A stretch of DNA of 64,000 bases from an uncultured Christensenella sp. (lineage in GTDB: Bacteria > Bacillota > Clostridia > Christensenellales > Borkfalkiaceae), in NCBI GenBank assembly GCA_905203015.1, contig CAJKUC010000011.1, forward strand, positions 14,757-78,756, in the 5' to 3' direction. Position numbers and translations under genes: made by a program. Under the pieces are notes generated by a model. That model saw only the letters and a program-made list of their open reading frames with translations, had not been told where the DNA came from and searched no databases. Positions 24,525 through 32,986 of this stretch are shown here, in pieces. Each line of letters begins with the position of its first letter. Position 1 is the first letter of the stretch.

Positions 24525-25142
24525 TTATCTTACGAAATTCGTTTTGATTTTTTGCTCTGTTTTCGGCTCTATGCCGTGCTCTTTTCCGAGCGCGAGACAT
24601 TTTAAAAGCCATGCCGCGTTGTAGCCGAGGACTCGCATCGTCTGCAAGCCTTCTTCGTCTTTTTCAACGTCGGCAGCCGTCATACCGTGCACCTCGTTCC
24701 AGTAGTTTGACGATACGATCGGCATGCAGTTGATCGTGAAATATTTGTTCAGAAGATCGAACGTTGCGCTTGCGCCCGCGCGACGGCAACTTACGATCCC
24801 CGCGCCTATCTTGTATTTCATCGCTTCGCCGCCGCTGCAAAACGCCCGATCGAGAAAGGCGACGAACGCGCCGTTTGCCGAAGCGTAATACACGGGCGAG
24901 CCGAAAATAAACGCGTCGGCGCTCTTCGCTTTTTGCGTAAATTCGTTCACTTTGTCGTCGAAAACGCATTTTCCCGCAGTTTTGCAGTATCCGCAGGCGA
25001 TGCAACCCGCAATCGGAGATTTTCCGATCTGAAAAATTTCCGTTTCGATCCCTTCTTCGTTCAGCGCTTTTTCCGCTTCTTTCAAGGCGCGGAAAGTACA
25101 GCCGTTTTCGTGCGGACTTCCGTTTACAAGCAACGCTTTCAT
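24525..25142 (-). CDS. Iron-sulfur flavoprotein / NADPH-dependent FMN reductase family
   Basis: 205-aa flavodoxin-like fold: MKALLVNGSPHENGCT binds FMN phosphate, FGSPVYYASANGAFVAFLDR completes the FMN site. A compact cysteine motif C-X2-C-X2-C-X4-C (CIACGYCKTAGKC) follows, as in iron-sulfur flavoproteins that carry a 4Fe-4S cluster. Probably moves electrons between cluster and FMN in the cytoplasm; partners unknown. Good AAGGAG start site and own promoter (25,216-25,244). Monocistronic by spacing. Confidence 0.85.
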   Translation of the reverse strand: MKALLVNGSPHENGCTFRALKEAEKALNEEGIETEIFQIGKSPIAGCIACGYCKTAGKCVFDDKVNEFTQKAKSADAFIFGSPVYYASANGAFVAFLDRAFCSGGEAMKYKIGAGIVSCRRAGASATFDLLNKYFTINCMPIVSSNYWNEVHGMTAADVEKDEEGLQTMRVLGYNAAWLLKCLALGKEHGIEPKTEQKIKTNFVR

Positions 25143-25215
25143 TGCAAAGTATGCTCCTTTTCAATCGTTGTTCGGAATAAAACCGATTGCCCGTGCCCGA
25201 TTTCCGATCATATAT

Positions 25216-25244
25216 ATTATACCACGTTTTTTTGACGTTTTCAA
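25216..25244 (-). promoter_or_regulatory. Promoter of the flavoprotein gene
   Basis: Minus strand TTGAAA (25,239-25,244), 17-bp spacer, TGG then TATAAT (25,216-25,221). Confidence 0.75.
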
Positions 25245-25354
25245 GATCGGAAAGAGAAAATTTTTCCTTTTTTTGGCGGATATACGGAAATACCGCGCCG
25301 GAATACAGATTTCTGCGCGCTTTCCGTACCCGCTTCTTTGTAACGAACGCGCGC

Positions 25355-25822
25355 TTAAACGAATCGTTTCAGGAATGAAAGGTCCAGCCGCCAATCCTCG
25401 ATTTCGTTGAGTTCGCGATGTTTTTGCGCCGCTTTTGCCAGCGCTTCGTGAAATTCCGCCTGCGTGCATCCGTTCACGCGCATAAAATGCGCCTGGGCGC
25501 GGGCCGCGCCTTCCGCACCGCCGCAAAGCGCCGTGCGCTGATAATGAATCACGGCATGGCATTCGTGGCACAAGGCAAGTACGTCGTCGAGTTTCTGAAT
25601 GTGCCGTTTCGTATCGAAACTCCATTTTTCGTGCGCTTCCAGCCTGCAATTGCCTCTGCCGCAGATACGGCATTTATAATTTGCTTGCTTATATGCGTCG
25701 CGGCGCACTACGTCCCACGCGGCGGGGGAAAGAATATGCCTTAAATTGAATTTCCAACTTTCTTCGGGAATGAAATCGAATTCGAGTTTCGGTTTGTTTT
25801 TCCCTTTTTCTGCTTCTTCCAT
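25355..25822 (-). CDS. HNH nuclease-fold protein
   Basis: 155 aa. A treble-clef HNH core: YKCRICGRGNCRLEAHEKW supplies the first Cys pair and a His, and VLALCHECHAVIHY supplies the second Cys pair and His. N-terminal KFNLRHILSPAAWDVVRRDAY resembles conserved hypothetical HNH proteins of Clostridia rather than homing endonucleases. No intron or intein boundaries and no phage genes are nearby. Starts 25 bases after the mutY stop, so likely co-transcribed with a DNA repair gene. Nuclease activity is plausible, not shown. Confidence 0.75.
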   Translation of the reverse strand: MEEAEKGKNKPKLEFDFIPEESWKFNLRHILSPAAWDVVRRDAYKQANYKCRICGRGNCRLEAHEKWSFDTKRHIQKLDDVLALCHECHAVIHYQRTALCGGAEGAARAQAHFMRVNGCTQAEFHEALAKAAQKHRELNEIEDWRLDLSFLKRFV

Positions 25823-25847
25823 ATGGGTTTCGTTGTTTTTCGGATCG

Positions 25848-27029
25848 TTAAAAATTATCGTCTATATAATCTATGCATTTCCTGAACGCTGTAGGGAACG
25901 CCGTCTGCGCGGAAAGGGCCTCTTTCGTGTATTCTTCAAACGGAGAGGATTCCGCATTGACGAAAAACGCCGTCACGTTCCAGCGGATATGCGTGAAAAT
26001 ATGGGTATACTTTTTCAAGCCGAAGATTTTCGCGTTCTTCACGCCTTGATCGGAAATCAGCCGTTCCGCCATTTTTTTGCGTCCTTCGGGCGATTGTTTT
26101 TTGTCCGCGCCGGCGTCTGCCGCGGAAACGACGAACGACGGAAATTCGTTCATCCCTTTCAGTACGCCGCTTTCACGTTTCCGCACGGAAAAGCCGTTCG
26201 GAGTACGGATGACGAACGTCCACACTTCGTCGGTGCGTTTTTCTTTTTTTTCGGGAAGCACCGGGAATTTTGCCTGTACGCCGTACTTTTTCGCCGTGCA
26301 CAGCGAGGAGAGCGGACATTTATCGCAGGAATAAACGCGCGGCGTGCAGATCAGCGCGCCGAGTTCCATCAGGGATTGCGTGAAATCGGAACAGCCTTGC
26401 TTTGTTTCGGGATATACTTTTTGAAGCAGGTTTTTCAGCCGCGTTTTATAATTTTCGTCCGAAATATCCGTGCCGTCGGCGGCGAGGCGCGAGCATACGC
26501 GCAGAACGTTGCCGTCTACGGCGGGCGAAGGCAAGCCGAACGCGATCGAGCGGATCGCGCCCACCGTGTAATCGCCGATCCCCGGCAGCGCGCGCAGGGC
26601 TTTTTCGTCGGAAGGAAATACGCCGCCGTACGTTTCCGTTACGATTTTTGCCGTTTTCTGCATGTTCCGCGCGCGGGAATAGTAGCCGAGCCCTTCCCAG
26701 AGTTTCATCAGTTTGTCTTCTTCGCAATACGCAAGGTCTTCCACTGCGGGCAGAGCGGATAAAAAGCGCAGGTAGTAATCGCGCGCCGCTTCCACGCGCG
26801 TTTGCTGTAACATGATTTCCGATACCCACACGCGATACGGCGTGGGATCGTGCCGCCACGGAAGATCGCGTTTATTGGCGTTAAACCAATCCGTGAGCGG
26901 CTTTACGATCGCGCCGAAGGGAAACTCTTCCGCCGTGAAGATCGCGCGATTTTCGGCGTTTGCGGGCGTTTCGTAAGGCTCGGCGGGCGATGACGCCGCC
27001 AAAGATAAAGATTGCGTTTCTTTTTTCAT
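25848..27029 (-). CDS. mutY: A/G-specific adenine glycosylase
   Basis: Removes A mispaired with 8-oxoguanine. Helix-hairpin-helix core with DLPWRHDPTPYRVWVSEIMLQQT, catalytic Glu in SEIMLQQTRVE, hairpin ALPGIGDYTVGAI with AVDGNVLRV (catalytic Asp), and the 4Fe-4S loop C-X6-C-X2-C-X5-C in CTPRVYSCDKCPLSSLC. A C-terminal NUDIX-like domain (residues about 270-390) recognises 8-oxoG. 393 aa, about 40 longer than typical because of a low-complexity N-terminal tail; a later start is possible. Followed by the HNH gene. Confidence 0.93.
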   Translation of the reverse strand: MKKETQSLSLAASSPAEPYETPANAENRAIFTAEEFPFGAIVKPLTDWFNANKRDLPWRHDPTPYRVWVSEIMLQQTRVEAARDYYLRFLSALPAVEDLAYCEEDKLMKLWEGLGYYSRARNMQKTAKIVTETYGGVFPSDEKALRALPGIGDYTVGAIRSIAFGLPSPAVDGNVLRVCSRLAADGTDISDENYKTRLKNLLQKVYPETKQGCSDFTQSLMELGALICTPRVYSCDKCPLSSLCTAKKYGVQAKFPVLPEKKEKRTDEVWTFVIRTPNGFSVRKRESGVLKGMNEFPSFVVSAADAGADKKQSPEGRKKMAERLISDQGVKNAKIFGLKKYTHIFTHIRWNVTAFFVNAESSPFEEYTKEALSAQTAFPTAFRKCIDYIDDNF

Positions 27030-27082
27030 AGTCGTTTTGTCTGCGCTGCGGCAACACCCGGGAGCACCGCCGTTAAAAGAAG

Positions 27083-27112
27083 CCCTTCTTCCGCGAAAGT
27101 ACGGAGGAAGGG
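27083..27112 (-). terminator. Possible terminator after the beta-galactosidase gene
   Basis: Eleven-bp stem CCCTTCTTCCG / CGGAGGAAGGG with one weak pair, loop of eight, followed on the minus strand by a short CTTCTTTT. Lies 17 bases past the stop codon; the T-run is modest. Confidence 0.4.
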
Positions 27113-27128
27113 AGATCGTGCGAAGAGT

Positions 27129-29984
27129 TCAGAAGAGGCGGAACGTAAAGGCAAATTCGCCGTGCGCGGGAACTCTGTATTCTTCCGCCAGCACGGGACC
27201 GCAGGAATTGGATCCGACGCCTTCCGTCGCGCCGAGGAATACATACGTTTTTTGCGTGGAGCGGAGGGCGAAATCGTGCGTTTTTTCCGTCAGTTCGTCT
27301 ACGGAATAAGGAATCGCGGAGAAATCGAAAGGTTCCTGCGCGAAGATCTGCATTTCGGGCAGTTTTACGCGCTCCGTTTGCGCGTGATTGCCGCTTTCCT
27401 GCGGTTTTATATAATGGTGATAGCCGTCTTTCGTTTTATACGAATAAACGTCTTTCGCCGCCGCGGCAAGTGTGTCGCGGTAAGTTTCCTGGGGGCCGAA
27501 GCCGAAGTATCCGATCTTTTTATCCGATTTTTTCACGGCGAAGCGGAACCCCGTTGCGGGCAGACGCCGTATGCCGTCGCCGAATTTATAGGTAAGCCGT
27601 ACGGTGAAGCCCTCTTCGGTCAGCGCGTAGGAAAGCGTATAATCGAGCACGCTTCTTCTGTATTCGGGAAGCATTTTTCCATGCAACGTAAGCGCGCCGT
27701 TTTTATATTCGCCGTTAAAACGCACTCTTTCGTTCGCATCGTATACGCCTTTCGCTTCCAGTTCGGCGCGAAGCCCCCTTTCGTTGTCGGTGGGGGCGCG
27801 GCGGACGGAGATTTTTATCGGTTCGGCGAGGTATTCTTTTTCGCCCGCTTTCACGGAAAGAAGATCTCCCGTTTTCCTGTCTACGGTGAGGGAAACATCG
27901 CCGCGTTTTAAAATATACGCAAAGTCGTTTTCGTAAAATTCCGCCGTGGCGGGCGCGGGAAGATCTGCCTTTTTGCTTTGCCGCAAAGGGATGAAATCGC
28001 CCGACGTAAAGCCTTCGCCGTCGGTGAAAGATACGCGCAGCCCGACGAATTTATCGGCATATTCCTGCGTGAGATCGGGCGCGGCGAACGAGAATTTTTT
28101 CTTTTCGCCCGCAGGAATATCCACAAGGCGGCGCAGATAGGAAACGCGTTTGCCGTCCGCTTTTATTTCCGCTTTCAGCGTGCCTTTCAGCGCTTTGAAA
28201 AAGTAGCGGTTTTTAACGGAAAGTTTGCCGTTTTTATAAGAAAATTCCACGGGCTGATACACGTGCTTCATGCACAGCGTGCCCGCCTTTTCTTTCCGTT
28301 CGGGGGAAACGATTCCGTCGATGCAGAAATTGCCGTCGTGGAATTTTTCCCCGAAATCTCCCCCGTAGAAGAATTTTCCGCCTTTTAAAATGCCGTGATC
28401 CGCCCATTCCCAGATAAAGCCGCCCATCAGGCGATCGGAAGAGCGGAACACTTTCCAGTAGTCTTCGAGATCTCCCGGGCCGTTGCCCATCGCATGGCAG
28501 TATTCGCAGTACACCATCGGGCGGGTTTCCCGCTTGTCTTTCAGGTATTCGTCTTTCATCCAGGAAGGCGCGGGATACATGCGGGATACGAGATCGATCG
28601 TATCGTCGTAGTACTCGTCTTTCGTATCGGCGAAATAATGCTGTTCATAGTGAACGAAACGCGTATCGTCGATCGCTTTTACGGCTTTCGCCGATTTCAC
28701 GAAATCTTTGCCGTAATTCGATTCGTTGCCCAGCGACCATACGATTACGGAAGGGCGGTTTTTATCGCGCCGCACCATCGTAACGGCGCGGGATACGATC
28801 GCGTTTTCGTATAAATCGGAATTTGCGAGTGCCTTGAAATCCGACGAAGCCCATGTGCCGTCGGTCACGCTTGCGCCGTGCGCTTCTACGTCCGCTTCGT
28901 CGAATACGTAAATGCCGTATCTGTCGCACAGACGATAAAATTCGGGCATGTTCGGATAGTGCGACGTGCGGATGGCGTTCACGTGATATTTTTTCATCAG
29001 AATAATATCGTTTTCCGCGTCTCTGATCGAAATCGCCGCGCCTTTTTCCGGGTGAAATTCATGGCGGTTTACGCCGCAGAGTTTGATCGGCTTGCCGTTG
29101 AAATAAAACACGCCGTTTTCTATTTTCGTTTCGCGGAAGCCCGCTTCTTCGTAAATCGTTTCGTCGCCGCTTTCGATCGTGAGCGGATACAGATCGGGGA
29201 TTTCCGCGCTCCAGAGGCGGGGATTTCCGATCGTGAAAAAGACGGCTTGCCCGGGCGCCGCTTCTTTCTTTTCGTTTTCAAAAGAAACGAAGCAGGTTCC
29301 GCCGCTCACGTTTTCAAACGATAACGTCCACGAGCCGTCGTCGTTCTTTTTCGTTCTGACGAAGTAATCTTCCACGGCGTTTTCGTCGCGGTATAAAACG
29401 TATACGCAGCCGAAAATGCCCGAAAAACGCCATTTGTCCTGATCTTCGAGATAGGAAGAGGCGTTCCATTTCAGAACGATCACGTCCAGCGTGTTCGCGC
29501 CTTTTTTTGCCGCCGATAAATCGAATTCCGTAAGGCGGTGCGTAATCTGCGAATAGCCGAGGAGTTCTCCGTTTAAAAATACGTAAAAAGCGGAATCCAC
29601 ACCCTCGAATACGAGGCGGGGCTTTTTGCCGTTCACCGCGATATCAACGGTGCGGCGGTAGTGAAAAACGGGGATATCCTTATCGATATACGGCGGATCG
29701 AACGGGAACGGATAACGGATATTCGTGTACTGCAAACGATCGTACCCCTTCATCTGTACGCAGGAGGGCACGTCGATTTTGCCTTGCATCGTTTCGTTTA
29801 ATTCGCAGTCTTCTATCCGTTCGTGCGCTTTGAAATCCCAGTCACCGTTCAAAGATTGAAAACGGGAAGATTTTTCCCTGTCTTTATCGTAAGCGTCCGT
29901 TTTGTCGAACGGCGTGTAATAACACCGCGGAGGAAGCATTCCGAAATCTTCCGTTTTTTCCCATTCCCGATTATTTTTAAACAT
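27129..29984 (-). CDS. lacZ: Beta-galactosidase, glycoside hydrolase family 2
   Basis: 951-aa LacZ-type enzyme without signal peptide. Domain order: jelly-roll sugar-binding domain (PSCVQMKGYDRLQYTNIRYP), Ig-like, TIM barrel, Ig-like, and C-terminal super-sandwich. Catalytic acid/base Glu in VWSLGNESNYGK, nucleophile Glu in VYCEYCHAMGNGPG; metal/sugar-binding NRHEFHPEKG. Start at 29,984 with AAGGAG; an ORF extension of 31 codons upstream is not family-like. Would hydrolyse beta-galactosides such as lactose or galactan fragments. Stands next to a GH110-like gene, giving beta- and alpha-galactose specificity in one area. Confidence 0.93.
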   Translation of the reverse strand: MFKNNREWEKTEDFGMLPPRCYYTPFDKTDAYDKDREKSSRFQSLNGDWDFKAHERIEDCELNETMQGKIDVPSCVQMKGYDRLQYTNIRYPFPFDPPYIDKDIPVFHYRRTVDIAVNGKKPRLVFEGVDSAFYVFLNGELLGYSQITHRLTEFDLSAAKKGANTLDVIVLKWNASSYLEDQDKWRFSGIFGCVYVLYRDENAVEDYFVRTKKNDDGSWTLSFENVSGGTCFVSFENEKKEAAPGQAVFFTIGNPRLWSAEIPDLYPLTIESGDETIYEEAGFRETKIENGVFYFNGKPIKLCGVNRHEFHPEKGAAISIRDAENDIILMKKYHVNAIRTSHYPNMPEFYRLCDRYGIYVFDEADVEAHGASVTDGTWASSDFKALANSDLYENAIVSRAVTMVRRDKNRPSVIVWSLGNESNYGKDFVKSAKAVKAIDDTRFVHYEQHYFADTKDEYYDDTIDLVSRMYPAPSWMKDEYLKDKRETRPMVYCEYCHAMGNGPGDLEDYWKVFRSSDRLMGGFIWEWADHGILKGGKFFYGGDFGEKFHDGNFCIDGIVSPERKEKAGTLCMKHVYQPVEFSYKNGKLSVKNRYFFKALKGTLKAEIKADGKRVSYLRRLVDIPAGEKKKFSFAAPDLTQEYADKFVGLRVSFTDGEGFTSGDFIPLRQSKKADLPAPATAEFYENDFAYILKRGDVSLTVDRKTGDLLSVKAGEKEYLAEPIKISVRRAPTDNERGLRAELEAKGVYDANERVRFNGEYKNGALTLHGKMLPEYRRSVLDYTLSYALTEEGFTVRLTYKFGDGIRRLPATGFRFAVKKSDKKIGYFGFGPQETYRDTLAAAAKDVYSYKTKDGYHHYIKPQESGNHAQTERVKLPEMQIFAQEPFDFSAIPYSVDELTEKTHDFALRSTQKTYVFLGATEGVGSNSCGPVLAEEYRVPAHGEFAFTFRLF

Positions 29985-30152
29985 CTTTTTTCTCCTTGAT
30001 AAGCAGGATGGCTGCCATGGGGCGAAAGTTTTTTCTTTCCCGCTGTTAGTATACGGAAAAGAAAAGGCGTTCCGCATTGCGTTTTTTGTCGTTTTTCGTA
30101 ATATTTTAGCCGCGGAATATTTGCGGGAACAAACGATAATCGCCGATTTTTA

Positions 30153-31280
30153 TTATTTGCATTTTTCGGCGGCGATGTCGTTCTTTTCCGTGAGCCTTTT
30201 CACGTTTTCCCGCCCGATTTTGTAGGGGCGATCGAAACTGTTGTTTTTCAGCGCCGCCCGTTTCAGATCGGAAATATAAATTCTGTGTTCTTCGTTTTCG
30301 GGGTTGAAAAAGTGATTGTTGCTGAGAACGAATTTGCCGACGGGGCGATTTTTCGGCGCGGATTTTTCCGCGCCGTTTGCGGGAACGCACGCGGGAAAGT
30401 AGGCGACGGAATATTTATCTTCGTAGGCATTGCCGCAGCCGTCTACCACGTTGTTTTCAAAAACCACTTTTTTTACGCAGAACGCGCCGTGCTTTCCGCC
30501 GAAATCTTTCGCGCACAGGGCCGCGCCGCCCGTTTTGAAGAAGGTGTTTCCCGCAACGAACGCTTTGCCGCGGCAGGCGTAATATACGCCTCTGCCCGCG
30601 TTTTCTCCCGCGCAGTTGTTCTTTGCCGTGAGATCGCATTTTTCTCCGCCGCGCACGTAAAGAAAATCTCCGCGCGCGGATTTTCCGCGTGCCGTACAGC
30701 CGTCTGCCACCGCTTTTCCCCGACAGTTTTCAAATCGGAAAAATCCGTCGCATGCGCTGCCGTTTTCGGAAAGGGCACATTCCGTTTTTCGTATCGTTAC
30801 GTCCTTTGAATCTTTCGCGAACACCGCCGTGCCGGAAAAACCCTTGAAGCGCATGTTTTCGAGAAGGACGGTATCGCAGTTTCCGATATATGCGCCCGTG
30901 CCTTTCGGGCAGATTTGTGCGGCGGTCTGCGGCGTTTTTTCGTCCGGCTTCGGGCAATGTGCCGTGCTGCCTGCCGTTTCGCAGCCGTCGCAGGCAAAAT
31001 TCACCGTGAGATTTTTTACGCGGATATTTTTGCAGCCGATAAAAAGCAGCGGCGTTATATCGCCGTGAATTTTCAAAGCCGAGCCTCCGCCGTCGATCGT
31101 GACGTTTTTCTTTCCCGAAAGAAACACCGCCGCGCGGATCGCTTCGCCTTCCGATTCCGCCGTTTTTTCCGTTTCATAGATAAAGCAATCGTCGGCAAAG
31201 AGGTGATATTCCCTGCCGTGTTCGAGCACGAGTTTGCCCCCGTCCTTGATTTCCGAGATCAAATCGCTTAATTCGTTCAT
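30153..31280 (-). CDS. Right-handed beta-helix protein, GH110-like
   Basis: 375 aa, no signal peptide. The N-terminal part (GGKLVLEHGREYHLFADDC, KKNVTIDGGGSALKIHGDI, PLLFIGCKNIRVKNLTVNF) matches the opening of GH110 alpha-1,3-galactosidases, which act on blood-group B type galactose. The rest is beta-helix rungs such as CDTVLLENMRFKGFSG and KDVTIRKTECALSENG. GH110 enzymes are about 600 aa, so this one lacks much of the second half and may have another activity or be inactive. Start at 31,280; own promoter at 31,423. Unusually rich in Lys and Cys. Confidence 0.65.
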   Translation of the reverse strand: MNELSDLISEIKDGGKLVLEHGREYHLFADDCFIYETEKTAESEGEAIRAAVFLSGKKNVTIDGGGSALKIHGDITPLLFIGCKNIRVKNLTVNFACDGCETAGSTAHCPKPDEKTPQTAAQICPKGTGAYIGNCDTVLLENMRFKGFSGTAVFAKDSKDVTIRKTECALSENGSACDGFFRFENCRGKAVADGCTARGKSARGDFLYVRGGEKCDLTAKNNCAGENAGRGVYYACRGKAFVAGNTFFKTGGAALCAKDFGGKHGAFCVKKVVFENNVVDGCGNAYEDKYSVAYFPACVPANGAEKSAPKNRPVGKFVLSNNHFFNPENEEHRIYISDLKRAALKNNSFDRPYKIGRENVKRLTEKNDIAAEKCK

Positions 31281-31422
31281 TTCAGTCCCCGTTTGTTTTG
31301 ATTTTATCGCACGATAGCGCCGTTTTTTTAAATCGCGGCGATACGAAAATCGTCGCCGAAAAATAAAAAAGTCGCCGACGTGTGCGGTTTTGCCCGCTTC
31401 GGGCATTTCCCCGTCAGTGACA

Positions 31423-31452
31423 ATCATACCATATCGCAATGCGGTTTGTCAA
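31423..31452 (-). promoter_or_regulatory. Promoter of the GH110-like gene
   Basis: Minus strand TTGACA (31,447-31,452), 18-bp spacer, TGG then TATGAT (31,423-31,428). The leader of about 135 bases carries repeated CGGCGAC/GTCGCCG segments able to pair. It also rules out the longer start at 31,439. Confidence 0.7.
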
Positions 31453-31571
31453 TCTTTTGCCGCATTTTTTTCGTTTTTGCCTTTCTTTTTGCCGTATAAT
31501 TCCGCCATATCGTCGCTTCGGAGCGCGGCGATACGGCGGTTTTACGTCATATCGCGCTTTTTACGGCAAAA

Positions 31572-32108
31572 TCACTCGAACAGCGCCACCTTTTTTTCCT
31601 GCTGTTTCATGCAAAAGAGCGTGAGCGGCGTGCCTACGGCATACACCCAGATCGCTTCGGAAAGCGCCACTTCTCCGGCGACGGCGATATAGGCGGCGAA
31701 CGTGAGTGATTCCGCGCCGCTTCCGCCGGACATCAGTACGATGAACGGCACGGCGATCGCGTTGAAAAGCACGGGGAAGATGCCTCCGACGATGATTTTC
31801 AGCGCTTTGTTTTTAATGAGTTTTCCGCAGCCCCACGTACAGAGGGCGGCGAGAAGAGTGGCGAGTACCCCCAACGTTACATCGAAAACGACGAACGGGG
31901 AGAACAGGTTTGATAAAAAGCACCCCACCGTGAGCGCAAGTATCGCGTCCGGATAGAGGAGCGGCAACATGCACAAGCCTTCGGACGGGCGCACCTGCAA
32001 CCCGCCGAAAAAAGAGAGATTGCCGAACGAAACGGTGAACGCGACGTAAAGCGCGGCGATCACCCCCGAACGGCAAAGACGTTTTGCGGAAAAAGTTCCG
32101 TTTTTCAT
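31572..32108 (-). CDS. queT: QueT-type queuosine-precursor transporter (ECF S component)
   Basis: 178-aa membrane protein with about six TMs. The family pattern is clear: GVIAALYVAFTVSFGNLSFFGGLQVRPSEGLCMLPLLYPDAILALTVGC (only key parts LQVRPSE and LPLLYPDA are diagnostic), then ANLFSPF-like SNLFSPFVVFDV. QueT proteins bind preQ1 or related precursors and work with a shared ECF energizing module, absent here. Translation is probably controlled by a preQ1 riboswitch directly in front (32,119-32,159), which supports the substrate assignment. Downstream of tmk, same strand. Confidence 0.88.
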   Translation of the reverse strand: MKNGTFSAKRLCRSGVIAALYVAFTVSFGNLSFFGGLQVRPSEGLCMLPLLYPDAILALTVGCFLSNLFSPFVVFDVTLGVLATLLAALCTWGCGKLIKNKALKIIVGGIFPVLFNAIAVPFIVLMSGGSGAESLTFAAYIAVAGEVALSEAIWVYAVGTPLTLFCMKQQEKKVALFE

Positions 32109-32118
32109 ATTTGTTTTA

Positions 32119-32159
32119 CCTCGGTTTTTTTATTAGAAAGTGTTCTCCGAAAACCTTTC
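32119..32159 (-). promoter_or_regulatory. preQ1-I type riboswitch in front of queT
   Basis: On the minus strand: stem GAAAG (32,155-32,159) / CTTTC (32,136-32,140), loop containing GGTTTTCGGAGAACA with the class's TTC and ACAC elements, then an A-rich tail TAATAAAAAAACCGAGG. TCGG of the loop can pair with CCGA of the tail to form the H-type pseudoknot, and the adjoining GAGGT is the queT ribosome site, so ligand binding would block translation. Agreement with the known PreQ1-I layout plus the downstream gene makes this a good call; made by eye. Confidence 0.78.
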
Positions 32160-32242
32160 TTTCAATGGAATTAAAAGTGCGGGCGGCCGCCCCGCGCGGC
32201 GGTATGAGGAATGTGATTCATGCCGTATCGCCGTTATTTTTT

Positions 32243-32872
32243 TCAGCCGATGATTCCCCGTTTTTTCAAAGCGGAAAGCATCTGCGAAAACATCTCTTCG
32301 CGGCTCTTTCTGCCGTCGATCACGATAAAGCGATCAGCATTCTTTTTCGCCTGCTTTAAAAATCCTTCGTACACCCGTTCGTGAAACGCTTCGCCCGCAA
32401 GTTCCATACGATCGTTCTGATCCGCGCCGTGTTTGCGCAGGAACGCTTCTTTCGGCGGAAGATCGATGAATACGGTGGCGTCGGGCGTGAAATTTCCGAT
32501 CGCATAGGCGTTGATCGAAGCGACGAACCGATCGCCCAGCCCGCGCCCTTCGCCCTGATAAGCGAACGAAGAATCGTAGTACCTGTCGCAGATCACCAGT
32601 TTTCCCGCTTCCAGCGCGGGGGCAACGGTGTCGTGCAGATGCTGCACTCTTGCCGCGGCATAGAGAAGCGCTTCGCATTCGTCGGTCATTTCGGCGTTTT
32701 TACCGTCGAGAATGAGCGAGCGTATCGCTTCCGAAATTTTGCCTCCGCCCGGTTCGCGCGTGAAAACGTAATCGATTCCCGCGGTATCGAGATAGCCTTT
32801 CAGCATTTCCGTCTGCGTGGTTTTTCCGCAGCCGTCGCAGCCTTCCAGCGTAATGAATTTTCCTTTCGCCAT
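32243..32872 (-). CDS. tmk: Thymidylate kinase
   Basis: 209 aa; phosphorylates dTMP to dTDP. P-loop FITLEGCDGCGKTTQTEML with Cys where others have Asp/Gly variants, substrate motif FTREPGGGKISEAIRSLIL (DR-x-like EPGG), and lid/DRY motif VICDRYYDSSFAYQGEGRGLG. GGGAGAA precedes ATG. Lies between an uncharacterised membrane-anchored gene upstream and queT downstream, about 130 bases away, which has its own riboswitch leader. Confidence 0.95.
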   Translation of the reverse strand: MAKGKFITLEGCDGCGKTTQTEMLKGYLDTAGIDYVFTREPGGGKISEAIRSLILDGKNAEMTDECEALLYAAARVQHLHDTVAPALEAGKLVICDRYYDSSFAYQGEGRGLGDRFVASINAYAIGNFTPDATVFIDLPPKEAFLRKHGADQNDRMELAGEAFHERVYEGFLKQAKKNADRFIVIDGRKSREEMFSQMLSALKKRGIIG

Positions 32873-32986
32873 CGTACGTATTCTCCCGCCCGCAGGGGCG
32901 CGTTTTATCTGTCTTTCGGGTTGCGCAGGGCTCGTTAATACTTGCGTTAATACTCGTTAATGCGCGTGCCGTTCCGCCGGTGTTGT

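Noticed and set aside
25355..25822. Homing endonuclease or mobile HNH element.
   Set aside because: No intron or intein borders, no repeats, and it sits neatly behind mutY with the same base composition.
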